A DNA stretch of 64,000 bases, taken from NCBI GenBank assembly GCA_034189035.1, contig JAXHVA010000006.1, positions 1-64,000 on the forward strand. Reading direction: 5' to 3'. The notes below the pieces were generated by a model that saw only the letters and a program-made list of their open reading frames with translations, made no database searches and was not told the DNA's origin. Shown in pieces: positions 47,788 to 55,703 of the stretch. The position numbers and the translations under genes were made by a program. The number at the start of each line of letters is the position of its first letter. Position 1 is the first letter of the stretch. This stretch comes from JAUXFK01 sp034189035 (GTDB lineage: Bacteria > Desulfobacterota > UBA8473).

Positions 47788-48673
47788 TGAGAACGCTGTT
47801 TGTTGTTTTTCTTTTGCTAACATTTCTTCCTGGCTGTTCGGACTCTAAAGCGAAACCACATGCAGAAATACCCTTTTCATCACCTGCGGTGGCATACCAG
47901 CCACGGGGTTACACTCCCGGTTGTTACCCAGTGGGACTTCAGAAGCGCAGGTTAGAAACGACCTTCACTTGTTGCAAAAAAGCGGGTTTCGCAGCCTTGT
48001 AACATATGGCGCAGACAGCATTCTTGGCACCATACCACAGCTTGTACGAAAGGAGGGTTTTGACGGCATTGTAATCATGGGCATTTGGGACATTTTTTCC
48101 AGGGAGGAGTGGACTAATGCCTTGGCACAAAGCCCGTATGTGGATGGTTACTGCCTGGGAAATGAGGGGTTGGGTGTTCGTTATAACCAGAAAGAATTGG
48201 CCGTCAGAATGAAGGAATTGAGGCGAGTAACCGGACTGCCGGTGACAACTTCGGAGCCTATTGACAGTTATATCGAGGGGCCCTATCGGGACTGGTTACT
48301 TACTGTCCCGGATTGGCTCTTCCCGTTAGCCCATCCGGTTTGGGCGGAGGAATTGGAGGCTCAGGAGGCCGTCAATTGGCTCATAACCCGCCATTATTTC
48401 TTGGTACCTCTTCAGGTCGCAGAGTAATAATTAAGGAAGCAGGCTTCCCAAGTGCTGGGTTGAAAGGGTGTAGCGAGGAGAGCCAGCGCTTTTTTTTTTG
48501 ACCTGCTTGAAAAAACAGGGGTGTCTTTTTTTTATTTCGAGGCATTTGACCAGCCTTGGAAAAAGACCACACAAAAACACCATGAAATTGAGGCCCACTG
48601 GGGGCTGTTTGATGCACAGGGTATGCCAAAAGAGGTAATTCCTTGGCTGATGACGCACAGACTAAAAAAATGA
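47787..48673 (+). pseudogene. GH17-type beta-1,3-glucanase lipoprotein, frameshifted
   Basis: A lipoprotein signal (LLLTFLPGC, lipobox LPGC) is followed after a shift near 47920 by a GH17-like catalytic domain: GYCLGNEGLGVRY (acid/base Glu in NEG), TTSEPIDSY, DWLFPLAHPVW, RRVIIKEAGFPSAG (nucleophile Glu in KEAGFP) and FFYFEAFDQPWK. Shifts near 48410 and in the T-run at 48490 split the rest. Bacterial GH17 proteins beside GT2 synthases act as transglycosylases shaping beta-1,3-glucans. The last stop overlaps the next gene by ATGA, so the genes were cotranscribed. Confidence 0.75.
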
Positions 48674-49359
48674 AGCACATATTTGTGGCAACAATCTTTT
48701 TTATATTACTCCTGTTTTTTTCAGGCCAGCAAGCCAACGCTACCAGTGGGAGTGTAATTAGTGGCGGGGCGGTCAGCAATGGCGTGGCTGAAGAAACCGG
48801 CTTCAGAGAGTGTGTTGAACTCAATGGATCTGATGGGCTACTCTATGGTCGACCGAACCATAAATCAGTTCAAATGATCACCGCGTATGCGCCTGGAATA
48901 GATAAAGGCCATCTGACCCTCCGAGAACTGGCAACCAAGGATGCTGGTTATTTACTTTTACTCAGCGCGCCTGATTCCTTACAGGAAAGTGTTGGCCGTG
49001 TCACCATCTATCTTAAGCATCACAATCAGCACCTGGCCCTTTATGAGTATGAGGAGGAAGAATGGCATTACCGGCGGCCGTATTTAATTCAACAAGTGGC
49101 TGAAGGTGTTGATGGGATTGGTCCACAAAATATAATGGCCTTCACCATGAAGGGGTTAGGGCTATTTTGGCTTGCCGAAAAAAATTTTTCCGAGCTATCA
49201 ATTTCAACAGAAGTTCCACACGCTATATCCGCTAGCCTGCTTCTGGGCGGGGGTATCTTTCGCGGCATATTGCCCTGGATATGGGCATTCCTGCTTCTTT
49301 TCCTTGCCAGGACAATATCTCGTCGGATATATAAATCCGAGAGTTCGACCTGGGAATAA
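48670..49359 (+). CDS. Membrane-anchored protein of the glucan cluster
   Basis: 229 residues from the ATG at 48670, which overlaps the GH17 stop by four bases. The signal peptide is FVATIFFILLLFFSG. A Ser/Gly-rich stretch (SGSVISGGAVSNG) leads into a beta-rich periplasmic region and ends in a C-terminal transmembrane helix with a basic tail (GILPWIWAFLLLFLARTISRRIY). I recognise no family. Its position between the GH17 and GT2 genes suggests a role in exporting or holding the polymer. Its frame is intact. Confidence 0.65.
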   Translation: MKHIFVATIFFILLLFFSGQQANATSGSVISGGAVSNGVAEETGFRECVELNGSDGLLYGRPNHKSVQMITAYAPGIDKGHLTLRELATKDAGYLLLLSAPDSLQESVGRVTIYLKHHNQHLALYEYEEEEWHYRRPYLIQQVAEGVDGIGPQNIMAFTMKGLGLFWLAEKNFSELSISTEVPHAISASLLLGGGIFRGILPWIWAFLLLFLARTISRRIYKSESSTWE

Positions 49360-49361
49360 AC

Positions 49362-50881
49362 ATGGCACCAGCTGCAATTATCCTTTTCACGGCGCAATGT
49401 CTCTTGTTAGGGTTTTTCTCATTCTTTGGGTTCTTTAATTACCTTTACGGAATTGCCAGCCTATGGCGGTCTGTCTTGCCACGAACGCAAACCTCGGGAA
49501 AAAAAATTGCAGTAGTTATCGTCTCATTCAATGAACGGTATGTCCTGGAAGATACAATACGGGCCTGCGATGAATTGTCATACCCGAATAAGCTCATAAT
49601 TCTGGCCGATGACTCTTCAGATACTGAATTAGTGGAGAAGCTGAGGTCTCTTGCCATTTCACGTGGATGTAGTAAGGTCACCAATCATGGACTTTACCAA
49701 GAAATAACCCAACCCAATTCCCCTCCAAAACGAGAGCCCATCGAAATATGGGAATCACCAAACTTTGTATTTTTCCATAGACCGTTGAATGTCGGATTCA
49801 AGGGTGGAAGCCTTGAGAAGGTGGGGCAATATCTCGCAAGCCGAAACATTGAGTACATGTATTTACTCGATGCAGACTGGCATCCCCAGAAAGATGCACT
49901 GGAAAGGACATTAGAGGTTCTGGAAGCAGAAGAACGCACTGCTTTCGTTCAAACAAAAAGAATATCATCTCCCAACAGAATGACCCTCTTTCAAAAATAT
50001 GTATCGCTTATAGAAGAGGCCTGCTACTACGTTGATTTTGTTGGGCGACAGGTACTGGGTCACCCTATACTTTTCTCAGGTTGTTGCACGCTGTTTCGAT
50101 TAGATGCAGTCAATAAAGTTGGAGGATTCACGCCAGGGCATCTGACCGAAGACCTTGATCTCACAAATCGCCTTTGGTTAGAGGGTTGGAAGGGGGTTTA
50201 CACGGGTGATGTGATCAACTACGGTGAGGTTGCCGTTTTTCTATGATCAGACAGCAGGAGCGATGGGCTGCGGGCTCATCAAGGGCTTTCAGGGAGTACT
50301 TACGGCTTATTCTCAAGACGAGCCAATTCAATTGGATGCAAAAGCTGTCCGCTGTACGGCAAAATGCATATTTCACGACCACATTAATGACTGGAATGGC
50401 CATATTGGTTGGAATGACTACAGTATGGTGGATCGCTTTCGCTTGGAATTCATATGCGGTTGAATGCTATCTGCTCCTTATAGGCACATTCAGGGTACCG
50501 CTTGTTGTACTGCTTTACTTATGTATTTTATCCAACTTTGTTGAACCGTTGATAATGATATTTTTTAAGAAGAGGAACTATCGTGATCTCTTTTATTTGC
50601 CCATGATGGTTTGGTACGCGTGGAGTGTTCTGCCTACATACGTTATTGGAAATTTAAAGGGATTATTTGGAGTGAAACTCGATTGGTTCCGCACGCCAAA
50701 GTATGTTCGAGGTAGTGTCGGCAATCTACCCCGAATGCCTCTTTCTATACGCGCTTTAAATTTGTGTGTATGTATCTCTCTATTATACTTCTATTTTAGC
50801 CAAGGCTGGTTTTTCGGATGGCTAGATGAATTTGCCCTGATTCTAATACCAGCTTTCTTACTCGCATCGTTTAAGCGCTGA
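49362..50881 (+). pseudogene. GT2 cellulose-synthase-like glycosyltransferase, frameshifted
   Basis: An N-terminal membrane helix is followed by a GT-A domain with the processive-synthase motifs: LADDSSD, LLDADW (D-x-D), HLTEDLDL (TED) and RQQERWAAG (Q-x-x-R-W). Four or more C-terminal transmembrane helices complete it. One frameshift at about 50235, between TED and QxxRW, divides the gene. It would polymerise a beta-glucan using UDP-glucose; the GH17 neighbour argues for a beta-1,3-linked product. If the shift is a sequencing error, the enzyme is complete. An IS200 relic follows directly. Confidence 0.75.
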
Positions 50882-50916
50882 CGAGTCAAACACAAAATGC
50901 AGCTAAACTGAACCAC

Positions 50917-50935
50917 TACCGACTATAAGTCGGTA
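50917..50935. other. IS200-like right-end hairpin
   Basis: TACCGACT-ATA-AGTCGGTA is a perfect 8-bp stem with a three-base loop, 28 bp beyond the stop of the TnpA relic. That is where IS200/IS605 elements carry the subterminal hairpin bound by TnpA. Confidence 0.6.
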
Positions 50936-50962
50936 AGTTAAATATCTGACTGGAAGTAGGGA

Positions 50963-51282
50963 TCACTCTAAAGAGATGTTCTCAGCATAGTCCTTCTTGT
51001 GGGCATCAACATGATTATTGATATATGCTTCGATCATTTCATCTGTCACATTCCCACTTGTTACGCTGAAATATCCTCTGCCCCAGAAATGCCGACCCCA
51101 ATATCTCTTACGGAGTTCTGGAAACTCCTGCTGTACTTTCCTGGAACTTCTTCCTTTTATAACCTTCACAAAATCGCTTTCACAAACATGAGGCAGAATT
51201 GAGACGAAAATATGTACATAATCGGACGAAACTACAACACTAACAATACAGAAAGAACCCCCATTCTCACATGCACGGTGGT
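50963..51282 (-). pseudogene. Truncated IS200-family TnpA transposase
   Basis: Minus-strand frame with VKVIKGRSSRKVQQEFPELR, WGRHFWGRGYFSVTSGNVTD (catalytic Tyr region) and EAYINNH. The upstream HUH motif, normally DHVHIF, reads DYVHIF, so one metal-binding His is lost. The N-terminal part is missing and the frame is cut exactly where the right 57-bp repeat begins (51283). It is inactive. Confidence 0.75.
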
Positions 51283-51339
51283 CGGAATGAACCGGTCTTT
51301 GTAAACAGCCTCTCTCTGTTCATTGTTGGAAGATAATCA
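51283..51339 (+). repeat. 57-bp direct repeat, right copy
   Basis: 55/57 identical to 39509-39565, with two substitutions. It still reads NEPVFVNSLSLFIVGR and a stop, i.e. a stranded tail of the metallophosphoesterase gene. Its last three bases are the stop codon of the convergent acyl-CoA synthetase gene. Confidence 0.9.
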
Positions 51340-52716
51340 TTTCTTTACGATTTTCGTGTATCGCCACATGTGTGCAAAAGCCTGGGCAGCCAACTCGGGA
51401 TAATACACGAACGGAATCCGATGTTCGGCCAGGAGATCCTGGCAGGCATTCACATCCTCTTTGGGTCCAAATACTGAAAAAAAGACGGGTTTGGTTCGGC
51501 GCTTTTGAATCACCTCTACAAGGGGGAGAAAGGGGGCGGCCCCAAGGGTGGCAAAGGAAATGACTATGACCCCGTGGACGCCGTCATCATCCATGAGAGC
51601 CCGGAGAATTTCTAAGCAGGTCGCCTCAAAACCGTGGGCCGTCATGTCCGGATAGATGTCAATGGGGTTTTGCCTTTTATATGGAGTTGCTATGACCTTG
51701 GAAAGCTTCTTGTGGGTTTCCTCTGTAAAACTGGCCATCTGGAGCCCGGCTTCAATGGCCTTATCAACGCACATTACCGCCTGAGCACCACTGTATGTGA
51801 CCAAAGCAATTCGATTGCCCTTGGGCAGGGGCATCCAGTCAAACCCCATAAGGGTTCCGACGAATTCTTCGGTTCCACCCATGAGCAGGACCCCGGCTTG
51901 TCGTAAGGCACCAATGAGGATCGCATCGTCCACTGCAAGGCTGGCCGTATGCGAGGCCATGGCATGTGCGCCTTCAAAAGAGCGTCCTCCCTTAAGCATC
52001 AGAACAGGCTTATGTTTGACGGTATTTCTGGCTGTCTCCAAGAATCGTCGGCCATCTCGAATGTCTTCCAGGTACAACCCTACAGTACGGGTCTGCTCAT
52101 CTTCCATGAAATAGGGCAGGACATCGGATTCGTCCACGTCCACCTTGTTGCCCAGACCTACACCTTTGGAGATGTGAAGCCCAATGGAGCTTATGTGCAT
52201 TAAAAGACCACCAACGAAGACACCGGATTGGGCAGCAAATCCGATAGACCCTGGCTTGAGCATCTGTTCAGTAGCAAAATAAGAGGTGGTCAATCCTGTG
52301 GCCGTGTTGATTACACCAAGCGTATTGGGCCCGAAGCCCCGCATTTTTGAGGATTGCAAAATGGTACGCACTTCCTCCTGATACTGCCTTCCCTGAGGCC
52401 CTGCCTCGGCAAAACCTTCAGAGGCAATAACAACACCTTTGACGTCTTTGCGAGAGCAGTCTATCAGAGCTTGCGGAACAGCCTTGGGTGGGATGAGCAA
52501 AACCGCAAGATCAATGCAAAAGGGAACATCTTCGAGTTTAAGGTATAGAGGAATTCCATGAATCTCCCCTCCTTGGGGATTTATTCCCGCCACGTTCCCT
52601 TCAAAGATCGAGCTTTTCAGTACTTCAATGAGCATTGCCCCGGGCTTGAATGGGTCCCGGGAGGCCCCGATCACGACAATTCCTTTGCTCTCCATTATAT
52701 CGCTTACAGAATGCAT
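51337..52716 (-). CDS. ADP-forming acyl-CoA synthetase, alpha-type subunit
   Basis: 459 residues from the ATG at 52716, four bases after AAAGGAGG; the frame opens 20 codons earlier. The CoA-binding Rossmann domain (KGIVVIGASRDPFKPG), a succinyl-CoA ligase-like domain (GFGPNTLGVIN, FAAQSGVF) and a third domain are in the order of COG1042 proteins. The phosphohistidine loop is ASHTASLAVDD. The ATP-grasp beta part is absent, so it needs a separate partner. It should convert an acyl-CoA to acid plus ATP, or the reverse. It follows the kinase/isomerase gene by 56 bp on the same strand. Confidence 0.85.
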   Translation of the reverse strand: MHSVSDIMESKGIVVIGASRDPFKPGAMLIEVLKSSIFEGNVAGINPQGGEIHGIPLYLKLEDVPFCIDLAVLLIPPKAVPQALIDCSRKDVKGVVIASEGFAEAGPQGRQYQEEVRTILQSSKMRGFGPNTLGVINTATGLTTSYFATEQMLKPGSIGFAAQSGVFVGGLLMHISSIGLHISKGVGLGNKVDVDESDVLPYFMEDEQTRTVGLYLEDIRDGRRFLETARNTVKHKPVLMLKGGRSFEGAHAMASHTASLAVDDAILIGALRQAGVLLMGGTEEFVGTLMGFDWMPLPKGNRIALVTYSGAQAVMCVDKAIEAGLQMASFTEETHKKLSKVIATPYKRQNPIDIYPDMTAHGFEATCLEILRALMDDDGVHGVIVISFATLGAAPFLPLVEVIQKRRTKPVFFSVFGPKEDVNACQDLLAEHRIPFVYYPELAAQAFAHMWRYTKIVKK

Positions 52717-52772
52717 CGAACCTCCTTTATGCAAGGCTTTTGATAAGATGAATTGAGATTTAAAAACAGCCC

Positions 52773-55703
52773 TCAAATATTAACCAGGGTCTTTAGGACC
52801 TTGCAGGGGCTGTCTCCCTGATTTATGATTACGTACTTCCCGAAACAGGCTGGCACGATTACAGTCTCGGAAAATTTCAGTTTAAATTGTCTCTCCTTAA
52901 ATACCTGTGATTGGATGATAATCCCTTCCCCTTTGGCCATGCTTAAAACATGCGGTGATCCTTTTGTATCGTCTTCTAGAGTTGTTAGAAATTCAAACCG
53001 GCGAACTTCAAAGACCAATTCATCGAGTCTCCCGAGAAGAAACTCTGCCCAATCCCCCCCCTTTCTCAGCAACCTCGGTTCCTGTATCAAGTGCTTTTTC
53101 ACCCAGGAAGTAATCCTATGAGGATATCTGTGCACCATGTTGAAGGCGTGCCCTGAATGGATGTCCCTTAATTTTCCGTTTAAATCCGGTCGTAAATAGT
53201 CATAAAAATGAAAGGTATACCTGTCTGTAGTAGCACTCAGCTCCAATACGACGCAACCCTTGCCTGAGGCATGAACCGTTCCTGCCGGAATGAGAAACAA
53301 GTCCCCCTCTTTGGCCGGAAAAACATTCACATATTTGCGGTGGTCAAAAGGGATCCCTTGGGTCTCGGCCTTTTGTACAGCTTCGTAAAATTCGGATATA
53401 TCAATTTCATCTTTAAGGCCCAGATGAACATAGGCATCCGGGGTAGCAGCCATAATATAATAACTCTCATCCTGGTGCAAAGACTCTTTAAAATTCTTTT
53501 TAATATAGAAGGAGTCAGGATGAATTTGTATCGCCATATCCCCTCCTTCCCAACAGTCGTCGTAATTAACCCGTATTGGCCATATTCCTTTAAACCTTTT
53601 ATTGACCTTTTCGCCCATGATCCGTTTTGGTTCCTTATCCAGTATGTTTGCAAAAGGCACCTCAATAAAGGTATTGCCAACAGGGATTTTCACACTCATG
53701 TGATAGGCCATCAATTCATAGGCCCATGCGCAATTGACCATCTCTTTTGGCAGGTTGCGAATCTTTTTCAGCCATTGTCCCCCCCAAACCCCTTCATCAT
53801 GGAATGCCTTGAGCTGAAAGGGAGAGGATGCAAGCCAAGAGATCATTTCGTCTAAGATTTTCCGGTTGATAAGCTTTGGTTGTCCGGGAAGATTGTCATC
53901 AATATAGAAATGAATTCGCTTTTGAATCGATCTTTTATGTTTGTCCAATAATGGAAAGTCGATATAGTGGAGCCTCTTCCCAGCTAGGTAAGCAGGTTGC
54001 CCTTTGCCTGAGGCCGCCTTCTTTCTTGCCCCTAAAGGAACAACCATGCCTTTTTGGTAGCGTTTTGTGATCTCTTCACGTGTGATATCTTTATAGATTA
54101 TAATGTCATACTGCCCTCTTAGAGCCCCGCATGCTGAACCAGGCCCAAAACAGAGAATTACATCAGACGATTTATGCTTTTTATTCTTTTGATTTTCAAA
54201 GTCCTCTTTCAGTGCAAAAATCCGCTCTTCATCCAAGAGGTCTTCCAATCTTCCGCCAAAAATACGCCCAAATGTTCTGCCCTCACCCATAAACGGCTGA
54301 ATTATCTCTTCGATTTCTCTTTCTGACCTGTAATATGAAGAAAAGTCTATTTGGATTGAGCTCAAACCTTCCCTTTCTAGCCTCTGCTCTATCTGCGAGA
54401 CACTCTTTTGCCATAAGATTCCCGTATATCCATCTATGGCGATAATGACCGGCCTTTTCTTTTTAAAAAAAGTCTCCTTTGCTAACTCGCAGATATACCT
54501 GTTGATTCTTTTCTGCCCGATCACAAGGAAATTTTCCCACTTCTTTTCAAGGATATTTTTTTTTGGAACCATGAGTGAAGCGCCTATAATTCCGATTTTG
54601 TCTTCTCTCTCCTGGATCATCGGCAGTTGATCCATCTCCATCAAATATACCTTCTCAAAATAGCCTGCCCTTGTCAGGGCATCTCTGGCACACGGTAAAA
54701 TCACTTCTTTGCCGATGGGTTTGATCAAGAGACCTGCAACCAAAAAGAGCTTTGTACCTTTCACAGCATTCCAATCATCCCTGTCCCAATCCAAAAGTTT
54801 CTTTTTTCCTGTTCCTTCATGTAACTGAATGATCAGCCTTGCCAGATCTTTTCCTGCCTGGACAAGTATCTCCTGGGCATATTTCTTCGCCTCTCTATCC
54901 TCTGAGAAGTAGGCCATAGCAAGAACCTTGCCGGAGATTTGACTCAACTGCTCTTGCGTGACTCTGCCCGGGCATTTTATCCATTCATCATATGCCTTTG
55001 TGAATTTCAAGAAAACGGGGTTTCCTCTTTCAATATTTATCCTTTCCTGTAATTGGGCTATCTTTCCCAGACCATTTCCGCCAAGCAAATCCTCTGCAGT
55101 TTTGTCATCTCGTATTACGATATCAAAAAGACCCTGGACTCCGGGCATGGGTGCAACCTGGCCGTCTTTACGGACAAGAACCTTGCCTGCACCAAAGCCA
55201 GTACCCGGACCAAGGTATATGATTTTACCTCCGGTTTCTTCTGCAATCTTTGCCCATTTCTCCTTATAATCAAAAGAGCGGACAAGCGCATCTGCTGATG
55301 CAAGTGCCTGTACAACACCGTCATTGTTTATATATACCTTCCACTCTTGCCCCAACATATCCTCCAATACCTCTGCGGGCTTTATATGTGCAAGACCGGG
55401 AATATTGGGGACAGTCCTTGCATCCACACTATTGTCATTTAAATACAATCCCGGGGCACCGATTCCTACAAACTTCAGGACAATCAAGCCCTTGTTTTCA
55501 GCTTCTCGCGTTCTCTCTCTTATCAATCTTGCTATCAGTCTCAGGGTTCTCTCTGCGTCTGTCTTGCCTCTTGTCTTCACAACCTCCACAGAAGGATATT
55601 CTAAGACAGCTCTTCTTCTTTGCGTACTAAAGAAAGCAAAATCGATTTTGGTCGCTCCCAGGTCTACAGACGGTATGACTATCTTCTTACTTGTTTGTAT
55701 CAT
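52773..55703 (-). CDS. Fused sugar kinase, P-loop-like domain and phosphomannose isomerase
   Basis: 976 residues in three parts. Residues 1-385 are an ASKHA glucokinase-like domain (VDLGATKIDFAFF, INNDGVVQAL, LGPGTGFGAGKVL). Residues 415-600 look like a uridine-kinase-like P-loop domain, but the Walker A position reads DGYTGILWQKS, not G-x-x-G-x-G-K-S. Residues 620-976 are a class I phosphomannose isomerase (IQIHPDSFY, DESYYIM and AGTVHASGKG supply the zinc His/Glu ligands). It overlaps the end of the mannosidase gene by 17 bp. Together they could free mannose, phosphorylate it and yield fructose-6-phosphate. Confidence 0.82.
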   Translation of the reverse strand: MIQTSKKIVIPSVDLGATKIDFAFFSTQRRRAVLEYPSVEVVKTRGKTDAERTLRLIARLIRERTREAENKGLIVLKFVGIGAPGLYLNDNSVDARTVPNIPGLAHIKPAEVLEDMLGQEWKVYINNDGVVQALASADALVRSFDYKEKWAKIAEETGGKIIYLGPGTGFGAGKVLVRKDGQVAPMPGVQGLFDIVIRDDKTAEDLLGGNGLGKIAQLQERINIERGNPVFLKFTKAYDEWIKCPGRVTQEQLSQISGKVLAMAYFSEDREAKKYAQEILVQAGKDLARLIIQLHEGTGKKKLLDWDRDDWNAVKGTKLFLVAGLLIKPIGKEVILPCARDALTRAGYFEKVYLMEMDQLPMIQEREDKIGIIGASLMVPKKNILEKKWENFLVIGQKRINRYICELAKETFFKKKRPVIIAIDGYTGILWQKSVSQIEQRLEREGLSSIQIDFSSYYRSEREIEEIIQPFMGEGRTFGRIFGGRLEDLLDEERIFALKEDFENQKNKKHKSSDVILCFGPGSACGALRGQYDIIIYKDITREEITKRYQKGMVVPLGARKKAASGKGQPAYLAGKRLHYIDFPLLDKHKRSIQKRIHFYIDDNLPGQPKLINRKILDEMISWLASSPFQLKAFHDEGVWGGQWLKKIRNLPKEMVNCAWAYELMAYHMSVKIPVGNTFIEVPFANILDKEPKRIMGEKVNKRFKGIWPIRVNYDDCWEGGDMAIQIHPDSFYIKKNFKESLHQDESYYIMAATPDAYVHLGLKDEIDISEFYEAVQKAETQGIPFDHRKYVNVFPAKEGDLFLIPAGTVHASGKGCVVLELSATTDRYTFHFYDYLRPDLNGKLRDIHSGHAFNMVHRYPHRITSWVKKHLIQEPRLLRKGGDWAEFLLGRLDELVFEVRRFEFLTTLEDDTKGSPHVLSMAKGEGIIIQSQVFKERQFKLKFSETVIVPACFGKYVIINQGDSPCKVLKTLVNI

